Positions 32,600 to 42,954 of a stretch of 64,000 bases of DNA are shown here, piece after piece. Made by a program: the position numbers and the translations under genes. Numbering within the stretch: the stretch's first letter is position 1; each line of letters starts with the position of its first letter. Source of the stretch: Polytrichum commune. Its lineage: Eukaryota > Streptophyta > Polytrichopsida > Polytrichales > Polytrichaceae. The DNA lies in contig OX485805.1 in assembly GCA_950295325.1 (NCBI GenBank), positions 680,501 to 744,500 of the forward strand. Direction: 5' to 3'. Under the pieces are notes generated by a model, which searched no databases, had not been told where the DNA came from, and saw only the letters and a list, made by a program, of their open reading frames with translations.

Positions 32600-33571
32600 T
32601 GTCGCAACCCTTGCTAGCCCCCCTTGACAATCTTGCCAATTTTCAATTCTAGCAAAGTTACGAGCGCTAACCATTCGCATTCCGCCATGCTAATGGTTAG
32701 CTCCTCCTACCCCGGACCTTATAGTTCATAGGAGGGAACCAACCCTCCTACTTTGCTTTCGGGACTCACCCCTTAATCGGTAACCCATTCCTAGATGTGG
32801 ACTTCCGTCCATGGAAGTCCAATCCCATGTTGATCATCGCGTTGCACGAGCAACACTACAACAACCCGAACCATACTAGGCAACTATGGCCTCACAATGG
32901 GCCAAAGCCCATGGAGGCCGAGCCATTCGGCCTCGGGTGGGTGAGGCCACACCACCTCACCCATATAAGCCTCTAGGACTCTACACGGGGCCCCTACCCC
33001 ACCGTCAAGAAACCTCTTGTCTCTCTACCAAGAGTTGGGGCCAAGTGTACACTTTCCCTTAGCCGCTGGGCCTAGAAGCCCCCAGCAGCCTCAGACCATC
33101 ATAACTTCCTCGTATTATGTTTGATCATAACAATTAACCACTCCATCTGCATCTACGCTTCACGTAGATGCCGATGGACTCCTCACTTGCCCCATTCGGG
33201 CAAGTCTTGAGGAAGTAATGCCTGTTTGAACCTTGGCAGTCCCGGGAATCACTCCCAGGCACTGCTGTACCAGGGCGCTGTCCCGGGACAGCGCCCCACT
33301 CAAATGGCCATAACTCCTAGCTCACACCTCCGCTTGAGGTGATCTTGAGCATTCTAGAATCACCACGCCATGAGCTACGCATAGCTCATGGCCTTACCCT
33401 TGTGACTCCTAGTCTCCGTGGGTGGGAGGCGTTCCCAACACCCGGGGCCCTCACCCACACTAGGATCACTTGGGCCCTCTCACCAACGGCGCCACAAGTC
33501 CCGGGTGTCACTCCGGGGTCCCCCTTGTGCCCATGGTGTAACGGGCACTCCTCATGGAGAGGTGCGCGACA
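32600..33571 (-). repeat. Gypsy 5' LTR (right in window)
   Basis: 972 bp, no mismatch to 26016-26987 seen by eye. The right flank CTAGT is the target duplication. Confidence 0.95.
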
Positions 33572-34149
33572 CTAGTGCTTGAAGGAGCCTTTGGGGTGCT
33601 TCGTGTTGAAGGTGCATTAGTGCATGTTTGGAATATTGGTTGATGCTTTGGGATTTCGAGATTTCGAGGTTTTGAGCATTACAAGTATACAAATGCACAC
33701 TTGGAGCTTGTGAGTGTTGCATTGAATATTTCTAATGTTTGATTACATATTTGATGCAACTAATTTTTATTTGAATTGGTTGAGTGCAATTATGCATATA
33801 TGAGGGTATTGGAGGTGATTTTGAATATATTGAGGATGTAGAGACACATTTGAGTTAAAGAGAATCTAATTTGAATGGTTTGAATGTACAAATTATTGTC
33901 TGACTTGAATACAAAAGATTTTGACTTTAATAGATTGACGATACAAAGGCAAATTTTAGAGCAAAATTCCCTCATTTGAATGAATTAAGGTGCAATGGCC
34001 AATTTGAGTTCAGAGGGGTTCATTTAATTTACGAGGCATTGGATAAGGTTTATGAAGCCATTGAATGCATATAATCGCTCAGAAAGGATTCATTGATTAA
34101 TTAGAGAATATGTTCCCAATCTTTAAGCAAAAATGACATCGTTTCAGGT

Positions 34150-36440
34150 GAGGGTGCTAGAGTCATTAAGAAGTTCAATGAAAAGAATTTCAATTTTTGG
34201 AAGTTCAAACTAGAGATGGGGTTGACTTGTATGAACATTTGAAATATTGTGGACAAATCCCAAGGAAGGTCCACTTTTCATCGTTGATGCCAAAATGAAG
34301 AAAAAATATGAAAGGCATATCAGAAGGGCAATGTCCATTATTGGGCTACACTTGGTGGACGATCAACTTGCCCACATCAAGAGTTGGAAAGGACCAACAA
34401 AGGCATAAAATATCCTTTGCAACATTTATAAGACGAGGAGTTTATCCATCATTCGTCATAAGTTTTACAAATGCAAAGATACAAGAAGACAATGAGTTAC
34501 TAAACCATACTAACAAGATCAAGGCATTTGCGGATTAGTTTGCTTGGTTGGAGGTGTTCATAAAAATGAACATGTTGTCATGACTTTGCTTGAGAGCTTG
34601 CTACCTTCATACGAATACTCAATCACTATACCGATGATTTTTTTTTACTATAGAGTATGTGATAGAACGTTTGAAGTATGGGATGTCCAAGACTTTAAAA
34701 AAATTTAAAAAAGAAGAAGAAGAAGAAGAAGAAGAAGAAGAAGAAGATACCTCAATAGTGTTATGCAAGACAAAGTGGACAATTGATGTTCACATAAAGA
34801 CATCAAGACATGCTATTATTATGACAAACCGGGCCACATTGTGCAATTATGCTATAAGCCAAACAACAACCAAGAGAATGCAAACAACCTCAAAGAAGAT
34901 GATAATTATGCATTTGCAATGCAACATGAAACATATCAGAGACCATGTATAAGTAGATCATAATTTTTAGAAGCAATGAAATACATGGTTTTTCAAAAGG
35001 TGACATTTGACACATACAAGGCATTTGCTCCATATAATGTCTATTTGAATGATGATAGCATTGTGGAAGCAATCGGAATGAGTTTCATTATTATTGAGAT
35101 ACTAGTGAAAGACAAAACCAAAAGGTTTCTCATCAATGATGCCCTTTATATATCCAAGTTACAAGAAAATTTGCTTTCGATAAGCAAGATTTTACCCAAT
35201 AGATTGATAGTAAAATTCAACCTAAATGAGTGTATTCTGAAGTTTCACATGGAAATATAATTACAATAGATTTATATGAAGACAATTTGTACCAAATGAA
35301 CTTCACTAGGATGGATGAAATTCATGTGGCCAATTTAGTATAATCATGAAAAAATGGTGCATTCAAATTTTAGCATCGTCCCCTTAGATATTTAATTATG
35401 AAAATATTCATACACTTGAAAGCATGGTGAGTGATATAAACTTTAAGGAAAGTCATGGTTTCGTATCTTCGTTGATTTGTGAAACATCCATTGAGGATAA
35501 ACACCATACGAGATTGTTTTCCAACGTTTCGATTTTATAATGGATAAGCAAAAATCCACCTCATATAGACTCCAACAAAATGGAATAGCGAACTGTGTAA
35601 ATCACACCATGTTCAAGATGATAAAAAAAATGCTTCATTCTCAAAATCTCAACAAATCATTTTGGGCGGAGTCGGTGGCAAATGCGGTTTATATATAAAA
35701 TCAATGTCCAACGAGAGCCTTACCCTCCATTACACCTGAAGAATTGTGGAGGAAGCCTTGAATTGCACACATGCGCATGGTTAGACGCATTATATGTGTG
35801 ATGATATCAAATAAAAAGAGGGATAAGTATGATGCAAAAAAAATTAAATATTTATTCCTTGGTTATTATGAAGGCACCAAAGCATAAAAATTCATCTATT
35901 TGTAAACTAACAAGATTATCAAAATTAGAAATGTTGTATTCATGGAGGAGAGTATAAATATTGAGAATAGTGTGGAAATATGTCCAAATGGGAGAAACGA
36001 GGCTCCCATGATGGTTGTGATGGACAAATTCCCAAATCACTTTAATTTAATGATGGTGAAGATATCGAGGAGTGTGAGGAGCAAGTGGGAGATAACTGAG
36101 TTACAATTTAAGAAGCAACAGAAGGACCAACATGCAAAGGTTGTTTTTCAATACCTCCGGTCCACAACAATTCGAATGAAGGAATGCAACTAACTCTAGG
36201 TGTTTATAGAGGGGAATAACCTTTAATAAAGAGAAGATTCTCCACAAGGGACCGTCAACCACTTGGAGAATGGTGGATGAAGCACATATTGTCCCAACAT
36301 AGTGATCAAAAGGCCAATGTGGTATAGTTCAACGACTCTTTGAGTTGTATAAAGTCACGCCTTTCGAAAATATGGCACTTGCAAAGGAGAGGCAACAATC
36401 GCTATCAAGGGCAATGAAATTGTAAACCTTTGATTACTCG
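34150..36440 (+). pseudogene. Copia gag-pol remnant
   Basis: Recognisable in order: gag (KFNEKNFNFWKFKLEMGL, about 34165), a damaged CCHC knuckle (CYYYDKPGHIVQLC, about 34810, second Cys lost), protease/pre-integrase region (VYLNDDSIVEAIGM, YISKLQENLLSISKI, 35040-35200), integrase (QQNGIANCVN, HSQNLNKSFWAESVANAVY, about 35570-35700), and the integrase-RT linker (PLGEWWMKHIL, about 36260). It then jumps to the end of RNase H near the LTR (GNEIVNL, DYSQS, 36405-36445). Reverse transcriptase is essentially missing. Many frameshifts and stops. A GAA microsatellite (about 34711-34747) lies inside the gag part. Confidence 0.85.
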
Positions 36441-36445
36441 CAAAG

Positions 36446-36698
36446 TGTTGAGGTTGAGGTTAGAAAATTAGATTGCTTGTAATTATAAGATTGTGATTGT
36501 TAGAGATAAATGAATGAAGAAGTGTAAATAATCTCATATGATGTATGAAAAGTAAGACTTGAGATATCCTATATGATTGTTTGAACTAAAGGTGTTAAAT
36601 TGAAATGAAAGGCAAGTGTCATTCTAAGCATTATTCATATACCTTTGTGTATATGTATTAACTTGTGCAATTTGATCTCTAGTTTTATTGTGCTTCAA
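36446..36698 (+). repeat. Copia right LTR
   Basis: About 253 bp beginning TGTTGAGGTTGAGG, aligned with the left LTR at 25662-25930 with many substitutions and indels. Confidence 0.7.
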
Positions 36699-36699
36699 A

Positions 36700-38942
36700 A
36701 TCATTAAATTATTTTCTTGAGTTAGGACCAAGTGGTGCCACATTAGTGCCACTTCAATTTTCTCATACTTTACATTCAAACCCTACTGTAAACTCCTTGG
36801 GTCCAAATTTTCAATCTCAACCAATAGTGAAGGTTGGCACTTGTAGGTAAAGTTCATTAAATGGTAACATTTACCATATGTACCTAATGGTTAACTTTGC
36901 TACTCTTCTTAACCTAAGTCTATTCACACTTGCATATAAGTTACCAAAAAGAAAGAAATCAATTGGTTGGGTTCACTGCACATGGAACTCACCCATATAT
37001 TAGCAAATGACATAGGTCATTTTGGCACCACCTTATGCACGCTTGCATGTTACTTTTTGCATACTTACGCTCTTAACCCTCCAATGTTGACGTGATAGCC
37101 TAACCACAAAAAATAGCCTCATTTACTTGCTCTTGTAGGTAACTTAGTGTGAATCAAGTTACTATAAAATTGATTGAACTTTGGTTCAAGTGTGAACCTA
37201 TCTAACTTCACCTTCTACAATAGGCTTCCTTTACCCCCCCCCCCCTTAAATATATAATGATTGCTCATTTTTGGAGATCCTTTGGTCTTGGACCTTACTA
37301 ATGTATGCCTACCCATATTAAATTATTTAATACACCTACAAAGGGAGAGAGAGAGAGAGAATTTTTGCATACAAGCGTACTTTGCATTCTTTATTTTCAT
37401 TAGTCTTTTGGCTTCTCAGACTTTAAAATTCATTTCATTCATCCACCATAAAAATCATGAAATATTTTGCAACCTAGAAGTTTGACATTGAAATTAATTT
37501 TATAAATCGTGAATTAGTCTAATGCAAGTCATTTGAGATGCACAAATTTATAGGGTCAAGTTTTTATGTTGGATGCATGAGAGGTACGCTCGTACGCTCG
37601 TATGCGATAATTACCTCTGAGCACTTGACATGAAACAGAAGATAAGGATGTAGAAATCTACGTGTTGGGTACATAGCTGGAGTGGATAAGAGCCAAGCAA
37701 AAGTGCGGCGAGATAGAACATTCACACCAAAAGCTCCTCATTCAATCTCAACTCAATTCGAATGCCAAAAGATTTTTTTGCTGGAAGCAGCATTGAAACT
37801 TGAGACACTAGACATTCAAGGTTTGACACAAACTTGCTTCAGTGTCAGTACTGTAGTAGCATTCAACTCGTGTCGCACCATCTTTATCAATCTCATCTTC
37901 AGCAATTCTGAGTGCACACAATCCCAGTAGGACGAAGCTGGTGTTCACATTGCCCATGTTTTTTGTTTTTTCGAGGTGAAGCTCAGGTCAGTAATTTTCG
38001 CACCTAACCCTCCCATCATCACTGTCTTTGAAGGTAATGTCTGCTAACCCTAACCCTCCACACATTCAAATACATCCACCTCATTCAGGGAATGTCATAG
38101 TATGAGTTACCGGATCGCTTAGAGAGTTCTCCAATAATGTGTTTTGCTTTCTAATGCATTCTTGTTCTTGTTTGATTCTCTCGCTTGTTTGCTTTCTTTT
38201 TGGTGAGTACGTAACCCTAGGATCTTTGGGTTAACTATCTCTCTTGTTTCTTATTTTATGGTGGAATGAGTACCTGGCTCTAGTGTTGTCTGAAACATAT
38301 TGCTTACCAAAGATATGATGCTTGGTGTACCATACATTGTTACTGTAATTTCTCTCAGGAAGTGATTAGCCCCTAAAAAGTTAGTTCGTTAGTTTGAACA
38401 ACACATTCAACCACATCCACCTCATTTAGGAAATGTTCAATAGTCCTCAATGATGTGCATATTTTTTTCCAATGATGAAAATTACATTAGATAATGGCCA
38501 TTGGGTAGGCGCGGCTTGAGTCCACCTGTGAATGCTCGGCCAGGTCTATCTAATGATTAATATCCCAATACATTGCACACTGACAGTGTTGTATGCATCT
38601 CTTCTTTAGAATTTCCAGGTGTGGTGATGAACAGTTTTGATTAGGCCAAATTTCTTGTCCAGCTTTAATACTTCTCAAACGCCTTTCATTCTATTTTATG
38701 ATTGTTTCCTTTTGATTGCTCTGTATTGGTTATGTAACTCTAAAACGTTTGGATTAACTTATCTCTCTTGATTCTCATCTTATGGTTAAGTGGTTCACAC
38801 CTTAATCTGTAAGTGTTGTTTGGACATTGATACTTGAAGGATATTTCAAAACATTGCACATGATGCTTGTGCACCTTACACATTACGAAGAATTTGTTGC
38901 TCATGATTTTTGGTGTTTGGAAGTGAAGCTCAGGTGAGCATC
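36700..38942. other. Intergenic and RAF1 upstream region with partial duplications
   Basis: No supported gene up to about 37680. A poly-C run (about 37237-37248) and a GA microsatellite (about 37345-37362) are present. From about 37950 to 38930 similar text recurs: TTAACTATCTCTCTTG at 38231 against TTAACTTATCTCTCTTG at 38755, and GTGAAGCTCAGGT near 37975 and 38923. CTAACCCTAACCC (telo-box like) lies near 38045-38058. Probably the RAF1 promoter and untranslated leader. Confidence 0.5.
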
Positions 38943-41900
38943 ATGAAACTGAGCATATGCCACGCTATGGTGAAGACAGAAGCTCTTGTGGCTGGGGGTT
39001 TACCCTCCACCAGCAGCCTGTTCTCCACATTTGGAAGGAAACAAATGCAAGGCAGGCAGGTAGGGAGGGTGGAATTCCAGCAGCAGCAAACTGTAGTTGG
39101 GAGAAGCGCAATGGTGAGAATTCGCGCATCGGGTGGCAAAGACGTCTACCAACCCTTCAGGCCACCGGTGTCGACAGATCCAGCTCCACTAGGAGCCTCC
39201 TCAACAGAGGAGCAACTTGAGGTTCTGCGAGACAGGTTCGGAGATACATACATTTTGTCATGTCCTTTGCCTCTATATTGTGCATTTTCAAGCATGGCTT
39301 GCAGTTACAGCAATTCCTGTCTCTATGTTCTTGGGTCTGATGAAGCTTCCATGCAGAGCCATATCTTCAACTAGTAGATTAGGGTTATTTAGAGGTAGAA
39401 TTGCACAAGCTTTATTAAGTTGTACCAATAATGGCTGCTGAGAAAATCGACTCAATCATAGCTACATTGTGACTTATTGATTCACTACAAGGGGTAGATA
39501 CATTCATGTCATTTTTCTCTGTATTGTCCAGTTTCAACATGGCTTGCATTCTCAGGCAAATCCTTTGTCTACATGTTCTTGAGTCCAGTTAAGCTTCCAT
39601 CCAGAGCCATATCTTCAAATAGAAGGTTAGGGTTCATAAGAGTCTGAATTCCACAGTTATGATAACTTGTAGCAAAAATGACTGGTGACAAAGATACTCA
39701 ATTGTTGCTACATTGTGACTTATTGATTCACTACGAGGGGCATTTGCTTCTTGACTCTTGTAGTTGCATAGGATGTCATGAAGATACCATATGACAGGGA
39801 TATCCTTAAACTCCTAAAAGTGGATACATGGGCAAGAGTTTTTAGAGGAAGCAATGCTAACAAGGTGTGAACTGCGAGACAGGCGAGGGCTATGGCACGA
39901 GTATGCAAGCATCATCCCTCTGCTCGCACGCAAGGGCTACAGCCCCGCCATGATTGACGAGGAGACAGGCATGACAGGCGTGGAGCAGAATATGGTGGTG
40001 GTGGCCGCACAGGTATGGAGCCCACTTACGTACTCCTTTAAATCCCTGCGTGATTGCCTGCATTCTGTCTGTTTCTGTTGTCAAGCATTTCAAGAATAAT
40101 TTGTTCTAACATGTTATGGCTGAGTGCAACCCATTTTTCTAATTTTAGGAAACACGTTGCCCTCTTAATGCATACATGAATGTCTCCATCACGTCTGTTT
40201 TCTGTTGTGGATCATTTCATGTACAATCTGCTTTAACATGTGTTGTTTAGTGCAACCCATTCTTTTAATTTTAACAAACACTTTGTCTTCTCAATCCCTG
40301 CGGATTAATTGTGCATCATGTCTGTTTTCGTTTGGCTCTTGGAAGGAAGCCATCACCCGTGGCATTCTTCGGCCAGTACGGCCTGTTCACTGACACCAAA
40401 ACCCAGGAGAAAGTAGCCTTGAATTAAACTGCGTTTCTTCAGTTTGTGAGATTTATGGTTTTTCAAGTCTGAATCTGTATAATTGCTTCACGGTAGCACA
40501 CGAAGAGTTTGACTAATCTGGGAATGAATGAACGGTTGGCGTTACAGGTGCGGAGCTCCCTCCAGGCGACGGGCTTTGACGATGAGAGCCTTCGCTGGTT
40601 CGATCTCGGAGGCGCCGAGCTCCTTTACGAGCTTCGAATTTTGTCCGCGCAGCAGCGGCGAGCTTCGGCCGAGCTTGTGGTGGAACGCAGGATGGGGCCC
40701 AAGGAGGTGACCGAGCTTGCGCGCTCCGTCAAGGACTTTGACAGGAGGAAAGCTGCAGAAGGTTACAAGGATTTTACGTCGGCTCCTGGTGACTGCCTCT
40801 CGTTCGCGTGCTACCGCCAAAGCAAGGAATTCTCAAACCCCACCGATGTTGAAATGACCCTCAAGAAGGCCTTAGATTTCTGCGTCTCTGAGAAAGCCAG
40901 GGTTAAGATTGAGAACGCCCTCGAGAAATTGACGAATCCCACGTCAACCTCTGTCCCCGACGTCGCTGAAACTTCGTTCCTGCAGGTAAATCCTTCTGCA
41001 TGTTTCTGACATACTGGCAGCAGGGTTTGCTACTCACAGACTTTTTGCATATGTGTGATCACATGGCAACATTCTTCCGTAAATATTCTCATCTAGAAAT
41101 TCTACACAAGTAGGTTAGATGTCTGATTCTGGAAGTGCAGGTAATCCTGCTGCATGACTTGAAATACTGGCACTAAGGTTTGCGACTCAAAGAAAGTGCA
41201 AATATGTGATCACATGGAGACACTCTTCCATAAAATTTCTCAACAAGAAATTCTGCACATGTAGGTTTGATATCCCGGTACAAGTGATTGTTGCAAGTGT
41301 AATCACATGGCAAGCCTCTTCGATAAAGTCTCTCATTTAGAAACTTTGCACAAGTAGCTTTAGTATTCTGATCCCTGGAACTGCAGGTAATCCTGTGCAT
41401 GATTTTGAAATACTGTAAGGTTTGACACTCGATGAATTTGCACATGGCGACGCTCTGCCATGAAATTATTCAACAAGAGATTATGCACATGTAGGTTTGA
41501 TATTCTGGGACAAGTGATTGGTGCCTCTAAGAAACCAATTTACGGGACCGAAACGGTTGTCAAATTCTTCCAAGATTGTAAACATCAACATAGTGATGTG
41601 CTTCATTTGTGCAGGTAATCCGGCTGCTCGAAAACGAGGCTGTGGGTACAAAGCTCCCCACAATGCTCCCTGTGGCCGAAGCCACTCGAGAATCACTGGA
41701 ATCCGTGCCTGCACTGCCGCCTCGGGGCTCGGGCCCCTTTAATGTGTTTTCGTCCGATGCAGTTTGGCCTTCGTGGGTCGCGCTTCCCGGATGGGACCCC
41801 GTGGTGGGCGCCTCCGCACCCGTGGCCGTCATTTTCCCCGATTCTTTGAAGCTCCCGTTGCAATCCAACAAGAACGGTGTTCCCAAGTTGCGAGAGCCGA

Positions 41901-42100
41901 CGCTTTTGGTGGTCGACAAAGACGTAACGGAGGTCGCCGAGGGCAGTGACCAATTGTACGTCGTATCCGAGAGTGAGGAGAGCCAGGATTTGAGCATCAA
42001 GTCGGGCTCAAGAGTTTTGGGTGCCAGGGTTTTGGGTAGGATTATTATCGCCCTCAGGCCTCCCGTACCCGCTAGCCAGGATCCTATAGACTGGGAGTGA
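38943..42100 (+). CDS. RAF1: Rubisco accumulation factor 1, chloroplast (4 exons)
   Basis: RAF1 is the stromal chaperone that stabilises Rubisco large-subunit dimers and drives their assembly to the L8 core. Exons 38943-39235, 39883-40012, 40548-40985 and 41615-42100 keep the frame and give 448 residues, the usual size. Residues 1 to about 60 (MKLSICHAMVKTEAL..., Arg/Ser/Gln-rich, ending VRIRASGGK) form a transit peptide. The N-terminal helical domain follows (EEQLEVLRDRRGLWHEYASI, LARKGYSPAMIDEETGM, SLQATGFDDESLRWFD, GPKEVTELARSVKDFDRRK, CYRQSKEFSNPTDVEMTLKK). A linker leads to the C-terminal beta domain (VIRLLENEAVGTKLP, VWPSWVALPGWDPV, LREPTLLVVDKDV, GRIIIALRPPVPASQDPIDWE). The start is the first in-frame ATG after an upstream open stretch lacking ATG. 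All three introns contain tandem repeats. Confidence 0.95.
39240..39760 (+). repeat. Tandem duplication in RAF1 intron 1 (~240 bp x 2)
   Basis: The blocks about 39255-39480 and 39500-39740 share GATGAAGCTTCCATGCAGAG / GTTAAGCTTCCATCCAGAG, CCATATCTTCAA and GCTACATTGTGACTTATTG. The copies differ at many sites. Confidence 0.75.
40040..40330 (+). repeat. Repeat in RAF1 intron 2, with a third copy 3' of the gene
   Basis: AGTGCAACCCATT recurs near 40122 and 40250 with surrounding text (TCTGTTTTCTGTTGT, AACATGT). A third occurrence lies near 42150, after the RAF1 stop codon, inside related sequence (TTAACTTATCAAACA). Confidence 0.65.
41010..41520 (+). repeat. Tandem ~120-145 bp repeats in RAF1 intron 3
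   Basis: Units carry TGTGATCACATGG (41054, 41196; TGTAATCACATGG at 41299), a TTCCATAAA-like string, GAAATTCTGCACATGTAGG-type text and GCAGGTAATCCTG. They resemble the exon 3 end plus intron start (GCAGGTAAATCCTTCTGCATG at 40982), so the unit seems to have arisen by copying the splice junction. Confidence 0.75.
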
Positions 42101-42954
42101 TTATTATCTTCCTTTAAATTGTACCAATCCTTATGTACTCATTAAGCTTAGTGCAACCCATTCTTCTTAACTTATCAAACAGCTCAATCTCTGCTTGAAT
42201 GTGGATAGTTCTCTGTTTTCCGCTCTGTGTCTGCCACCCAAACTCTTCTGGTTTGAGTTGAGATTGCATGATATCTAAGTCAATCCAATCACTTCTGAAA
42301 TATGTTTTCTCCAGTCCTCATTCTTAGTGCGTAAACATATTGGACGTGGAACAAACTAGTCTCCAATGCAAAGGTGCTCAAAATATGCCGATGTGGCCAC
42401 ATATGTGTAAATATTTCAAAAGGAATGCTTCATGTAAAGAGTGCATCACTTCAGCTCATGCACGCCATATTGTGCTGTGGTAGTCAAAACTGTTTTGCCA
42501 ATAAACACCTTGGATACATCACTACAAATTGTTTCTACTTAAATCTGCTTCTGGTCATCCTCAAATTATGAGAATCATGTGCCGCATCCTTCCAGGATAA
42601 TTCACTCAACTCACACCTAGTGATACCTACTCTACTTGATGCAAAGAGGGGAGGGAGTGAGTAGTCTCATGGATGATATGGCAAGATTGAGTGGTTTGCA
42701 GCACATTCCACTAGTATCCAATATCACAACCCACTTGTTGCCTTGGAAAAGGGTAAATTATGGACTTCTAAGAAATAAATGAACTAGTACCAAAGCTCCC
42801 TGGACATTTTGGTCCAGTCCGTGTTAAATCTTCTGTAAACTCGCTACAACAGCTAGTCCTTGAATTTCGGCAGTGGAAGTAGTGTACAGATGATGACTGT
42901 GGGTAACAAACTTCTCGTTGAATGGTAAGAGGTTTGCAGTCTACCCCAAGACAA

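Larger units (their letters stand above)
26016..33571 (-). mobile_element. Chromodomain gypsy (chromovirus) LTR retrotransposon, complete ends, defective coding region
   Basis: Two 972-bp LTRs (26016-26987, 32600-33571) that match throughout by eye, start TGTCGC and end GCGACA, flanked by the target duplication CTAGT (26011-26015 and 33572-33576). The element reads on the minus strand: primer-binding site at 32597-32586, gag-side region, partial reverse transcriptase, a reiterated RT/RNase H segment, integrase, chromodomain remnant, then a purine-rich tract next to the downstream LTR. The coding region carries stops, frameshifts and a missing RT palm, so this copy cannot supply its own enzymes. 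The match between LTRs means insertion was very recent. It is nested in the copia element at 25662-36698. Confidence 0.95.
25662..36698 (+). mobile_element. Copia-type LTR retrotransposon, decayed, split by a nested gypsy insertion
   Basis: Left LTR about 25662-25930 and right LTR about 36446-36698 are diverged copies of one sequence (TGTTGAGGTTAGA start; shared GATATCCTATAT, CCTTTGTGTATATGTATT-like blocks). Internal copia coding remnants lie at about 34150-36440. The internal leader is interrupted at 26015/33572 by the gypsy element, whose 5-bp target duplication CTAGT confirms that it inserted here. LTR ends and target duplication of the copia element itself are blurred by mutation. Confidence 0.8.

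Noticed and set aside
37682-37930. 82-codon frame upstream of RAF1
   Set aside because: Composition unremarkable and no domain; probably RAF1 upstream sequence.
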